Source: Coriobacteriaceae bacterium (lineage in GTDB: Bacteria > Actinomycetota > Coriobacteriia > Coriobacteriales > Coriobacteriaceae). Taken from it: a stretch of 64,000 nt of DNA. A program made the translations under genes and the position numbers. Below the pieces are notes generated by a model. The model was not told the origin of the DNA, ran no database searches, and saw nothing but the letters and a program-made list of their open reading frames with translations. The stretch lies in contig CABIZD010000008.1 in assembly GCA_902363125.1 (NCBI GenBank), positions 1 to 64,000 on the forward strand, given 5' to 3'. Positions 53,023 through 61,067 of the stretch are shown in pieces. Each line of letters begins with the position of its first letter. Positions within the stretch are counted from its first letter, which is position 1.

Positions 53023-54586
53023 TATCTGGCTCGCGTCGTTCAGGACCTCCTACCGGTACGCCCGCGTTTCGCGGTCGACCGGCCTGGAGACCGGCGCCAT
53101 CGAGTGCTTCACCGGCGGGAGCATCAGCCGCAACCAGGACACGGACACCTATGAGTCCGCATCGCTGGACTACGTCGGCAGGCTCGACATGGGCAACGAC
53201 TTCGTGCGCATCTACCTCGACGCGGAGGACCCGATCTCGGGCGCGTCGCGCACCGTGTGCCTGGGGACCTTCGAGTGCTCGACGCCGTCCCGCACGGTGA
53301 GCGGCGAGGTGGCGACCGGCATCGCGACGCTCTACGGCAGACTCCACGACCTCGCGAAGGACGACTTCGACGAGCCGTACACCGTGCCGGCCGGCGCAAA
53401 CGCGGTCTCCGCGGCCAAGGCGATCGCGGAGGGGTGCGGGCTCGAGGTGGTCGCGGAGCCGAGCGACTACACGCTGTCGACGGCATGGGTCTTCGGGATC
53501 GCCGCCACGGCGGACACGCCGGACAACAAGCTGGGCGCGGTCAATAGGCTGCTCTCCGCTGCAGGATTCAGGAGCGCGTCGACCGACACCTACGGGCGCG
53601 TGCTGTTCAGGCGTTACCTGGAACCGGCGGCGAGGCCGATCGACCACACCTTCTCAGAGGGCGAGGACTGCCGGGTGCTTCCCGACCTCACCGACGAGCA
53701 GGACGACTTCGACGCGGTGAACGTGGTGCACGTCGACTTCGCTACCCAGGGCGAGAGCGTCAGGGGAACGGCCTCGGACGACAGCCCGCAGAGCGAGTGG
53801 TCGACCGTCTCCACGGGCCGCCGCATCGTGAAGCGGTACCAGTACAGCGACCTCCCGTCAGGGGAGAGCGTCATCGCCGGCGGCTCCTACCCGCTCGCCG
53901 GAGACGGCACCCACGACAGCGCGACCTTCAGGTGCAGCGGCGGCGGGGGGGCCATCGAGACCGTCGGCGTTTCCGGGTGCCCGATCGGCGGCATCAGCCA
54001 GGCGATCCGCATCACGAAGGGGCCCGGCTCCGGTGAGATCGGCATCGCCCAGGACAAGATATTCCTCAAGAAGGGCCAGCCGTACACCGAGTCCGTTTAC
54101 CTCTACGCGTCGCAGAGGGTGCAGGTGAGGGTCCAGCCAATCTGGCGCGAGGACGACGGGGGAGAGACCGCGACGGTCGCCATCGGGCCAGGCTGGACGA
54201 GGCTGTCGCTCACGGCCACCCCGGCCAAGTCCGAGGAATACAGCGCGGGCTACATCTACCTTGCCGCTAGCGCGCCGACCGGATCGTACATCGACGTAGC
54301 GCAGGTCAAGGTCGAGGAGGGCGTTGTGGCAACGCAGTTCGCGGTCGAGGCTGCGAACGAGAAGGCGGCGAGCCTGCTCGCCACCGAGTGCTCGGTCATC
54401 CGCCGCCCGATCATCACGGCGATCTTCAACCCGTCGGCGGACGTCTACTCGGCGTGCGCCATCAGGCTGCCGTCTGTCGGGATCGAGCTCGCCCGCGCCT
54501 GCATCCGGAAGATGGACCTCGAGCTCTCGATGGGATGCCCCATGAGGATCGAGCTCCGCATGTACATGAGGGGTGATGCCTCGTGA
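53012..54586 (+). CDS. Tail-tip/baseplate protein with inserted carbohydrate-binding-like domain
   Basis: 524 residues. The N-terminal 270 and C-terminal 60 residues look like a baseplate hub protein. Between them (about 300-445) lies a jelly-roll domain like CBM4/9: QAIRITKGPGSG, then PYTESVYLYAS, and the typical ending IDVAQVKVEEGVVATQF. It likely helps host recognition. GTG start overlaps the preceding gene by 11 bases. Confidence 0.7.
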   Translation: MSDDIWLASFRTSYRYARVSRSTGLETGAIECFTGGSISRNQDTDTYESASLDYVGRLDMGNDFVRIYLDAEDPISGASRTVCLGTFECSTPSRTVSGEVATGIATLYGRLHDLAKDDFDEPYTVPAGANAVSAAKAIAEGCGLEVVAEPSDYTLSTAWVFGIAATADTPDNKLGAVNRLLSAAGFRSASTDTYGRVLFRRYLEPAARPIDHTFSEGEDCRVLPDLTDEQDDFDAVNVVHVDFATQGESVRGTASDDSPQSEWSTVSTGRRIVKRYQYSDLPSGESVIAGGSYPLAGDGTHDSATFRCSGGGGAIETVGVSGCPIGGISQAIRITKGPGSGEIGIAQDKIFLKKGQPYTESVYLYASQRVQVRVQPIWREDDGGETATVAIGPGWTRLSLTATPAKSEEYSAGYIYLAASAPTGSYIDVAQVKVEEGVVATQFAVEAANEKAASLLATECSVIRRPIITAIFNPSADVYSACAIRLPSVGIELARACIRKMDLELSMGCPMRIELRMYMRGDAS

Positions 54587-54828
54587 GCGCCATGCCGTCC
54601 CTGGCCGCGGACCTTGCCGATATCGTCGCCGGCCCTTCGGCGCCCGGCGTCTCGATCGCCTACGGCACCGTCGTCGCGGCGGACTCCAGGACCGTCGACG
54701 TGCGCATCGGGGGCTCGGTCGTGGCCGGCATCTGCATGACGACGTCCTGTCGGGGCGCGGCGCCCGGTCAGCGCGCCATCCTCATCGGGTCGCCGCCGCT
54801 CTGGACGGCGATCGGGATCATCGCTTGA
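54583..54828 (+). CDS. Small baseplate-type protein
   Basis: 81 residues, GTG start, ATGA-like overlap. The middle is an OB-like beta barrel (YGTVVAADSRTVDVRIGGSVV). Assigned to the tail tip by context. Confidence 0.6.
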   Translation: MSAMPSLAADLADIVAGPSAPGVSIAYGTVVAADSRTVDVRIGGSVVAGICMTTSCRGAAPGQRAILIGSPPLWTAIGIIA

Positions 54829-54865
54829 TTATCGTGCGGGCGCAGGCCCGCGGAAGGGAAGCCGC

Positions 54866-55504
54866 ATGGCCAACAACAGCGACGGGTCCGCCGTCTACGA
54901 GGTGAAGGTCGGGGAGGACGACTATATCGACGGCCTCGACGTGACGGAGAGCGACGGTAGCATCACCACCTACCTGTTCCGCCCGGCAAACTACGACGAA
55001 GTCGAGGCGGCGCGAAAGAGGGCCGAGAGCGCCGCGTTGCTGGCGCGCAGCGCCGCAGGCACCGCAAAGACTCAGGCATATGACGCCAACGTCGCCGCCG
55101 GAGCTGCCAGAACGGCCTCCGCGGAGTGCTCGACTGCCACCGAGAACGCCAACGCCGCCGTTCAGAAGGCGAATGCCGCGAACGATACCGCAAGCGCCTC
55201 GACTGCGCTGGCGAGCAATGCGGCCGCCGCGGCCAACGGCGCGGCGTCTCATGCCGAGGCCGCCGCGAACCAGGCGCTGCAGATCGCGAACTCGGTGGCG
55301 CAGGGCGCCGGCGGCGAATCCGATATCGCGGAGCTGCGCCGTCAGAACGGCCAGCTCGCGACGATGCTCGCCGACGCGACGGGGAAGTTCATCTACATGG
55401 ACGGGACCGTCTACTGCCCGGCATCCAAGGCGTCGGTGTCCGGCGACACGGTGTCGTTCGGCGGCACGTGCTCGGTCTCGGGCAGCACGGTAACCCTTGC
55501 CTAA
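54866..55504 (+). CDS. Coiled-coil tail fibre protein
   Basis: 212 residues. A short beta N-terminus, a long Ala/Asn-rich coiled coil (about 45-150) and a C-terminal beta region (YMDGTVYCPASKASVSGDTV). Probably trimeric, linking the tail tip to the DGR-varied protein encoded 9 bases downstream. GGAAGGGAA precedes the ATG. Confidence 0.75.
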   Translation: MANNSDGSAVYEVKVGEDDYIDGLDVTESDGSITTYLFRPANYDEVEAARKRAESAALLARSAAGTAKTQAYDANVAAGAARTASAECSTATENANAAVQKANAANDTASASTALASNAAAAANGAASHAEAAANQALQIANSVAQGAGGESDIAELRRQNGQLATMLADATGKFIYMDGTVYCPASKASVSGDTVSFGGTCSVSGSTVTLA

Positions 55505-55513
55505 GGAGGATAA

Positions 55514-56422
55514 ATGGCAAATGCAAAGACACTGGTCGTCGGCGGCCAGTCGCTCAACGTCATCGACGATACCGCGCGCAGCAACGCGCAGACGGCGCTC
55601 AACAACGCCGAGTACAACCGCCAGGGCCAAATCGGCAAGTACGGCGGGCAGAACATCGCCACCATCCTGGCGGGAGAGATCGGCAGCGGCAGCGTGTACG
55701 ACGCGCTGCACAAGCGAGCGGCGGTCGGCAACTTCGCGGGCCTTCGCGTCGGGGACTACATCGACGTGCCCCTCGTGAGCGCATCCGCCGTCGCGGCCCA
55801 GCAGTCCGTGCGCTTCCTGCTGGCCCACATCGACCCGTATCTTTATTGCGGCGACAACAGCAAGGGCCACCACATCGCGTTCGTGGCGTCCGCCCCAGTG
55901 GCCGTGGCAAAAACAGTGACAGGCGTGGCAAACGACAGCTTCCTGATGTGGAACACCACCAACACGAACCAGGGCACCGCCGACCAGAAATGCCCCTACC
56001 TCAACAGCAACCTCAAGGCGTGGGAGACGGCCTTCGAGGCCTGCCTGCCCGAGGGGCTGACCAAGTACCTGCTTACCCAGCGCGTCCTGCTGGAGGAACG
56101 TTACAGCGCAAGCGGCGCGCTCAACGACTCCAACTCGTGGAGCTGGCAGGATATCGGCAAGGTGTTCTCGCTGTCCGAGATGGAGGTGTACGGATGCCCG
56201 GTGTGGGGAACCAAGGGCTACAGCGTGGGCTTCGACTGCCAGTTCGACCTGTTCCGCGACACGGCGCACCGTCTCAACGGAAATCGGTACACTTGGTGGC
56301 TGCGTTCCGTCATGGGTGGCTCGTCGTCCGGCGTGTGCTGCGTCTACCTCTACGGCTGTGCCAACTACACCTCCCCGACGTCCGTCTGGGTTCGCCCCCG
56401 CCCCGGCTTCCTCGTCGGCTAG
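55514..56422 (+). CDS. DGR target protein, tail receptor-binding candidate
   Basis: 302 residues. An N-terminal helical part with the attachment region is followed by a domain (about 75-302) with the C-type-lectin/FGE-like layout of DGR targets (DUF6273-like), with SLSEMEVYG, WWLRS and the closing VRPRPGF. The last 43 codons (from residue 257) are the VR. Ten residues differ from the template: 260, 273, 276, 278, 279, 280, 282, 286, 288 and 290, all exposed-loop candidates. AAGGAGGATAA precedes the ATG. Position after tail-fibre genes suggests it binds the bacterial surface. Confidence 0.9.
   Translation: MANAKTLVVGGQSLNVIDDTARSNAQTALNNAEYNRQGQIGKYGGQNIATILAGEIGSGSVYDALHKRAAVGNFAGLRVGDYIDVPLVSASAVAAQQSVRFLLAHIDPYLYCGDNSKGHHIAFVASAPVAVAKTVTGVANDSFLMWNTTNTNQGTADQKCPYLNSNLKAWETAFEACLPEGLTKYLLTQRVLLEERYSASGALNDSNSWSWQDIGKVFSLSEMEVYGCPVWGTKGYSVGFDCQFDLFRDTAHRLNGNRYTWWLRSVMGGSSSGVCCVYLYGCANYTSPTSVWVRPRPGFLVG
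56283..56411 (+). repeat. DGR variable repeat (VR)
   Basis: 129 bases at the 3' end of the target gene, aligned without gaps to 57021-57149 (offset 738). 15 mismatches, all where TR has A (to C 6, to T 5, to G 4); none at the TR C, G or T positions. The last 26 bases (GGTTCGCCCCCGCCCC onward) are nearly invariant and act as the IMH-like end. Confidence 0.95.
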
Positions 56423-56451
56423 CCAGCCGAGTGCTCTATACTCTGCTTTTA

Positions 56452-56506
56452 GGCGACCGCCTTGCGCGGTCGCCTCCTGCCCGCGAAGCGGGCCGGTTTT
56501 TTCGCC
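56452..56506. promoter_or_regulatory. Tandem hairpins downstream of VR
   Basis: First hairpin 56452-56474: nine-base stem GGCGACCGC/GCGGTCGCC, loop CTTGC. Second 56479-56493: stem GCCCGC/GCGGGC with a GAA triloop, containing the very stable DNA mini-hairpin GCGAAGC, then CGG and six T. It may be a terminator, and also the hairpin/cruciform that marks the DGR target site, as in phage BPP-1 where such a structure follows VR. Confidence 0.7.
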
Positions 56507-56526
56507 AGTTTCCCCAGGAGGTGCAC

Positions 56527-56997
56527 GTGAGCGGCGTCTACCAGCGCAACCGCGAGGTGTCCGAATACAAGTTCTTCACGCAGGCCATCGCCATCCGCGT
56601 GGAGGTCAACAAGCTGATGGCCTCGTCGTCCGTGGTGCCGAAGGCCTACCGGCTGCTCAACGCCGTGCCAACGGTGGAGACGGCGCGCAGCATCGTGTAC
56701 AACGTCAACCGCGCCGACAGCTTCTACCCCAACAGCTCGTTCAACGCATTGGAGCGCAAGCGGTACCTGACGCTGGCGATAGCCGACTGCGAGCAGCTGA
56801 TGCTGGACATGCAGTGCCTCATGGATATCGGCCTGCCCGTGAACGCCAACCGCTTCGAGGCACTGGCCAACATGGTCGATGAGGAGATCAAGCTGCTCAA
56901 GGGCGCGCGCAAGAACGTGCGCGTCACCGGCAAGAAATCGACCGAGGAGCGCATAGCGGAGGCCGAGGCCGAGCTAGAGCGCCTTCGTTCGCTATAA
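56527..56997 (+). CDS. avd: DGR accessory variability determinant (Avd)
   Basis: 156 residues, basic and all-helical. Four helices fit the pentameric Avd bundle (EYKFFTQAIAIRVEVNKLM; then PTVETARSIVYNVNRADSFY; LERKRYLTLAIADCEQLMLD; ANMVDEEIKLLKGARK). Avd binds the reverse transcriptase and TR RNA and is essential for mutagenic homing. GTG 56527 has AGGAGG five bases upstream. Its stop is 23 bases before TR, the usual order avd-TR-RT. Confidence 0.88.
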   Translation: MSGVYQRNREVSEYKFFTQAIAIRVEVNKLMASSSVVPKAYRLLNAVPTVETARSIVYNVNRADSFYPNSSFNALERKRYLTLAIADCEQLMLDMQCLMDIGLPVNANRFEALANMVDEEIKLLKGARKNVRVTGKKSTEERIAEAEAELERLRSL

Positions 56998-57020
56998 TGG
57001 GTGGCGGTCCCGCCTTGTAT

Positions 57021-57149
57021 ATCGGTACAATTGGTGGCTGCGTTCCGTCATGGGTGGCTCGTCGTCCAACGTGTGCTACGTCAACAACAACGGCAATGCC
57101 AACTACAACTCCACGACGAACGTCTGGGTTCGCCCCCGCCCCGGATTCC
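57021..57149 (+). repeat. DGR template repeat (TR)
   Basis: 129 noncoding bases with 26 adenines, 15 of which differ in VR. It lies in the 355-base spacer 56998-57352 between avd and the reverse transcriptase. In other DGRs this region and the RNA downstream (57150-57352) serve as the template and primer. Its in-frame codons are rich in AAC/AAT, which maximises amino-acid choices on adenine mutation. Confidence 0.95.
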
Positions 57150-57352
57150 CTTATTGCCAGACCGAGTAGGCCCCAGAGCCGAAAGCAGAGCGCGAAGAGG
57201 AAGGAAGGCGCGACCGTCGGGCATGCGCCCGTAAATACGCACCCCGCGAGGGTGGCCGGACGCTGCTTGCATGGCGCGGCGCTCCGTGGCTTCGCCGCGT
57301 TTCATGGCCATACCTCAAGCGGCTGCCAGAGCCACACTGAGAGCCGTGCGGG

Positions 57353-58579
57353 GTGCCTTCGATGAACTCCGAGGAAAGAAGGGCCGCGCGCCGCAAGCGC
57401 CGCGAGGAGAGGCGCGCCAAGGCCAAGGCCGAGCGCGTGAAGCCGTGCACCCTTGAGGCCGTGGCCGACCTCAACAGCCTTTGCAAGGCCTCCAAGCAGG
57501 CGGCGGGCGGCGTGATGTGGAAGTCCTCCACGCAGCGTTATATGAAGGACTATCTGCGAAACGCGGTCAAATCGAGGAACGACCTTCTGGAGGGCCGCGA
57601 CATATGCCGGGGCTTCATCCGCTACGACCTGTGGGAGCGCGGCAAGCTGCGCCACATCAGCGCCGTGCACTTCCCAGAGCGAGTGATTCAGAAGTCGCTT
57701 TCTCAGAACGCCCTCGTACCCGCGATAGTCCCGACACTCATAACGGCCAACTCCGCCAACATCAAGGGGCGCGGCACCGACTACGCCCTGAAGCTGCTCA
57801 AGCGCCACCTGGCCGACCACTGGCGGCGGCACAGGCGCGAGGGATACATCCTTTTGGGCGACTTCTCAGATTACTTCGCCCGCATAGCCCACGAACCCGT
57901 CAAGCGGCAGGTGGCCGGCGCACTGCTCGATCCGCGCGTGGTCGCCCTCGAGCACCGCCTGATAGACGCACAGGGCGAGGTGGGCCTGGGTCTGGGCAGC
58001 GAGCCGAACCAGATATGCGCGGTGGCCCACCCCAACCGCATCGACCACTACGTGACCGAGATGCTGCGCCCCGAGGCCTACGGGCGCTATATGGACGACT
58101 TCTACCTGATCCACGAGAGCAAGGAGTACCTGCAGGTGTGCCTGCTGCTGATAGGGCGCAAGTGCGCCGAGCTGGGCATAGAGCTGAACCCGCGCAAGAC
58201 CCGCGTGGTGAAGCTGTCGCGCGGCTTCACGTGGCTGAAGAAGCGCATCTTCTACACGGAGACGGGCCGCATAGTCGTGAAGCCGTGCCGCGACTCCATC
58301 ACGCGCGAGCGCCGCAAGCTGAAGAAGATGGCCCGCATGGTCGCCGATGGCGTCATGACCCCCGAGCAGGTTGAGCGGAGCTACCAGAGCTGGCGCGGCG
58401 GCATGAAGCGGCTGGACGCGCACCGCAGCGTTTTGGCCATGGACGCGCTGTACCGCAGCCTGTTCGAAAATCTCGCGCGGGAGGGGGGGGTGCTCAATGC
58501 AGGCCAACCCGAGGGACGATTCAAGCGGAGGCAAGCCCTCGCAATAGCGGAGAACCGGCAACTCAAAGCAGCGGCCTAA
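57353..58579 (+). CDS. DGR reverse transcriptase
   Basis: 408 residues (GTG 57353; ATG 57362 is equally plausible). RT fingers and palm: the catalytic YMDDF (246-250, in GRYMDDFYLIHE), the DGR-type motif 4 LGSEPNQ (where most RTs have QGxxxSP), and GFTWLKKRIFYTETG as the thumb-proximal box. It copies the TR RNA with adenine-specific errors and feeds VR replacement. A basic N-terminus and a C-terminal extension of about 60 residues flank the core. A run of eight G at 58483-58490 is in frame. Confidence 0.95.
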   Translation: MPSMNSEERRAARRKRREERRAKAKAERVKPCTLEAVADLNSLCKASKQAAGGVMWKSSTQRYMKDYLRNAVKSRNDLLEGRDICRGFIRYDLWERGKLRHISAVHFPERVIQKSLSQNALVPAIVPTLITANSANIKGRGTDYALKLLKRHLADHWRRHRREGYILLGDFSDYFARIAHEPVKRQVAGALLDPRVVALEHRLIDAQGEVGLGLGSEPNQICAVAHPNRIDHYVTEMLRPEAYGRYMDDFYLIHESKEYLQVCLLLIGRKCAELGIELNPRKTRVVKLSRGFTWLKKRIFYTETGRIVVKPCRDSITRERRKLKKMARMVADGVMTPEQVERSYQSWRGGMKRLDAHRSVLAMDALYRSLFENLAREGGVLNAGQPEGRFKRRQALAIAENRQLKAAA

Positions 58580-58609
58580 GCGAAGCGGCCGCGAAATAAC
58601 AGAAGCATC

Positions 58610-58640
58610 GAAGGCGTGCCGCGGTGCGCCTTCTTTCTTT
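58610..58640 (+). terminator. Terminator of the DGR cassette
   Basis: Stem GAAGGCG/CGCCTTC followed by TTTCTTT. Confidence 0.7.
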
Positions 58641-58717
58641 GCGCCCATCGAAGCGGCCCGGCAATCTCACGGCGCCAATACGATGGCGACACATTCCCCG
58701 ACAAGAGAGGAGTCCGC

Positions 58718-59044
58718 ATGGACACTGAGGAAGACATGCCGCGCCCCAACGAGCTTCAAGACGGCACCATGGCCAAGGTCAACGCCCTGCGCGATCTGCT
58801 GTCGCAGATCGGCGACCCCGACGCGGCGCACGACGCGGGCGTTATCGACGATGACGAGTACGTTGAGCGGAAGGCGCGAAAGCTCGCCTACACCGCGGCC
58901 GTCGCCGCCTACGGAAAGGGTGAGGCCCCGGACGTGGACAAGCTGCTTGAGCAGATGCGCGAGAAGGTCGCCGAGCCCAGCCAAACCGAGACCAACACGG
59001 CAAACATCGACTACCTGATGATGACGGTCGGGGGTGAACAGTAA
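58718..59044 (+). CDS. Hypothetical tail-region protein
   Basis: 108 residues, helical and acidic, after GAGAGGAGTCCGC. It precedes and overlaps an XkdX-like gene, the usual pair after tail fibre genes. No family recognised. Confidence 0.65.
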   Translation: MDTEEDMPRPNELQDGTMAKVNALRDLLSQIGDPDAAHDAGVIDDDEYVERKARKLAYTAAVAAYGKGEAPDVDKLLEQMREKVAEPSQTETNTANIDYLMMTVGGEQ

Positions 59045-59226
59045 TGGCGGTACGCGTCAAGGCTGCAACCACGGTGGCGCACTCGAAGAACTATGACAAG
59101 GTGAGGCGCTACTACGAGCGCGGCCTCTGGACCAAGGCCATGGTGCATCGAGCCGTGGACTGCAAGTGGATCACATGCGACGAATATGAGGAGATCGTCG
59201 GAGAAGAGTACGCGGAGGAGGTTTAG
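59044..59226 (+). CDS. XkdX-family protein
   Basis: 60 residues with the pattern YDKVRRYYERGLWTKAMVHR followed by VDCKWITCDEYEEIVGEEY, matching the XkdX family of short phage proteins found between tail fibres and lysis genes. One-base overlap with the gene before (TAATG). Confidence 0.8.
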   Translation: MAVRVKAATTVAHSKNYDKVRRYYERGLWTKAMVHRAVDCKWITCDEYEEIVGEEYAEEV

Positions 59227-59227
59227 G

Positions 59228-59539
59228 GTGCCGGCGCTGAGCATCGGGGAGGCAACGTCGGTCCTCTCGGCCGCCGTTGTGATTGTCACGTTCTTCATCG
59301 GGCGCGTCTCCGTATCCAAAACATCGTCTGCCAAGGAGCAGCGGACCGAAGACAAGCTCGACAGCCTTTGCGGCGACACGAGCGAGATCAAGGACGGCGT
59401 CAAGGAGATCAACCGCAAGCTCGACGACCACGGCGAGCGCCTCACGAAAGTCGAGCAACAGGTCATCACCTTGTTCAACCGGCTCGACCGCGTCGAGAAG
59501 AATTACGACCTGCATCACGGTATCGGCGGGTCAGATTAG
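59228..59539 (+). CDS. Membrane protein with coiled coil, lysis-region
   Basis: 103 residues, GTG start. One N-terminal membrane helix (about 8-26) and a long C-terminal coiled coil (about 40-95, EINRKLDDHGERLTKVEQQV). Resembles XhlA-type lysis accessory proteins in build, although the order of helix and coil is reversed. Confidence 0.65.
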   Translation: MPALSIGEATSVLSAAVVIVTFFIGRVSVSKTSSAKEQRTEDKLDSLCGDTSEIKDGVKEINRKLDDHGERLTKVEQQVITLFNRLDRVEKNYDLHHGIGGSD

Positions 59540-59549
59540 GAGCTGAAAA

Positions 59550-59825
59550 ATGAAAATCAACTGGGCCCTTCGCTTCAAGAATAAGCAGACGCTCGCGGCA
59601 TTGGCCGCCACCGTAATCAGCGCAGCCTATCAGGTGCTCGGAATCCTCGGAGTCGTGGCGCCTATCTCCCAGGGGTCGCTCATCCAGCTCGTCGGAATCA
59701 TCCTGACCGTTCTCGCCGGCTTCGGCGTGATCGTCGATCCGACCACCAAGGGCGCGTCGGACTCGAAGCGTGCCATGTCGTACAGCGAGCCCCATGCCGC
59801 ATATGACGCCAAGGCGGTTGAGTAG
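59550..59825 (+). CDS. Phage holin, phi LC3 family
   Basis: 91 residues. INWALRFKNKQTLAAL, two hydrophobic helices, then VDPTTKGASDSKRAMSY is the phi LC3/Phage_holin_5 signature. It forms the pore that releases the endolysin. TTAGGAGC precedes the ATG. Confidence 0.92.
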   Translation: MKINWALRFKNKQTLAALAATVISAAYQVLGILGVVAPISQGSLIQLVGIILTVLAGFGVIVDPTTKGASDSKRAMSYSEPHAAYDAKAVE

Positions 59826-59828
59826 GCC

Positions 59829-60782
59829 ATGGCCATCACACAGCGCGAGGCCTTCGCGCAGGTCATGGAACACCTCGTCTCCCATGATGGGGGCGGCGGT
59901 CACGGATACTCGCAGGCCAACCGCATGGGGGACGGAACGACCGAGACGATTTGTCTGTCCGACGGCACCACCGTCACTATTGCCGGTGGCGATCGCGACT
60001 GTTCCTCGGCCGTAGTGACCGCCCTCCGCGCGGTCGGCGTCAATACCTTCGGAGCCTCGTATACCGGAAACATGCGGGAGCAGCTGCTCAAGACGGGCCT
60101 TTTCGGCTGGCGTAAGATGGGCGTCAAGTCCGCCCAGCGTGGAGACATCTACCTCAACGAGAAGTGCCACACCGCCGTGTGCGTCTCTCCCTATGGATCA
60201 GCTCGCGGCGACCTCTTGGCCCAATTCTCCATTTCTGAAAAGGGGACCGTCACCGGCACCAAGGGCGACCAGACCGGGCGCGAGTCCAACATCAAGGCGT
60301 ACTACAGCTACCCATGGGACGGCACGCTCTACTGGCTTGGCGACGGCAAGACACTGAATGGGTCAAATACGGAAGTCGCGGACAATACGGTCCCGAGCCT
60401 CGGAGACACGCGATATTTCGGCCCGAAGATGGCCAAGGAGCTGCAACGCCAGCTCGGCACGACTGCCGATGGCGTGATCTCCGGTCAATGGCCGGCGAAT
60501 GAGCGATACCTTTGGGCATGCGACCGCGGCGTAATCGAGTACGTCAAGGGCGGGGTTGGCTCGAATGCCGTCCGCGCCCTGCAGGACAAGGTCGGATGCA
60601 AAGTCTATCCCGTGGTCGGCGGTGTTCAGGCGCGACAGATGGGTTCGGGAACGGTCTTCAAACACCAGCAGTGGCTTATCGCTCAAGGTATCTCGTGCGG
60701 ATCATCGGGTGCGGACGGATACCAGGGCCGCGACACCAACGTCGCCATCGGCCAAGCGCTCGTCAAGCAACTCTATCGATAG
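59829..60782 (+). CDS. Endolysin, NlpC/P60- or CHAP-like
   Basis: 317 residues. The N-terminal cysteine peptidase domain has Cys58 (GGDRDCSSAV) and His114 (GDIYLNEKCHTAV). The C-terminal half (about 180-317) has two repeats like peptidoglycan-binding modules (FGPKMAKELQRQLGTTADGVISGQW; AVRALQDKVGCKV). It cuts cell-wall peptides. Four bases after the holin gene. Confidence 0.85.
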   Translation: MAITQREAFAQVMEHLVSHDGGGGHGYSQANRMGDGTTETICLSDGTTVTIAGGDRDCSSAVVTALRAVGVNTFGASYTGNMREQLLKTGLFGWRKMGVKSAQRGDIYLNEKCHTAVCVSPYGSARGDLLAQFSISEKGTVTGTKGDQTGRESNIKAYYSYPWDGTLYWLGDGKTLNGSNTEVADNTVPSLGDTRYFGPKMAKELQRQLGTTADGVISGQWPANERYLWACDRGVIEYVKGGVGSNAVRALQDKVGCKVYPVVGGVQARQMGSGTVFKHQQWLIAQGISCGSSGADGYQGRDTNVAIGQALVKQLYR

Positions 60783-60790
60783 GTGTGCAT

Positions 60791-60901
60791 ATGAATCCGT
60801 TTGATATCTGTTTTATTGTCGGCGCTGCTGCAGGACTGCTGACCGGTCTTCTCGGATGGGCAATCGTGCGCGTCGGCAGCCAAAAAGACTTTAGAAATTG
60901 A
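60791..60901 (+). CDS. 36-residue membrane peptide
   Basis: One helix (about 6-27; ICFIVGAAAGLLTGLLGW) with a short basic end. It starts 8 bases after the endolysin stop and ends the late region. Could be a second holin-like or spanin-like peptide. Confidence 0.5.
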   Translation: MNPFDICFIVGAAAGLLTGLLGWAIVRVGSQKDFRN

Positions 60902-60908
60902 TAGATGC

Positions 60909-60945
60909 AGCCCCTCCCCGGCATGAACTGACGGGGAGGGGCTTT
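60909..60945 (+). terminator. Terminator at the right end of the prophage
   Basis: Perfect 12-base stem AGCCCCTCCCCG/CGGGGAGGGGCT with an 11-base loop, then TT. Confidence 0.85.
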
Positions 60946-61067
60946 ATGCATTGCCGGGTATCCGTCAATATCCGTTCTGCAATGCAGTTTCAGTGCGGTG
61001 AGAGCGTGTGGAAACATAACTACCTGCGATTTTGCTGCTACAAGGCACTCCATAACATCACGTTCAA

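Noticed and set aside
53012..55504. A second VR elsewhere in the tail genes
   Set aside because: No other stretch resembling TR was seen in the tail genes or the rest of the window by eye.
57001..57365. Open frame running over TR
   Set aside because: TR is a noncoding template; the frame has no ribosome site and no function of its own.
58483..58490. Possible frameshift in the RT at the run of eight G
   Set aside because: The frame continues with sensible sequence to 58579 and the catalytic core lies upstream; no evidence of error.
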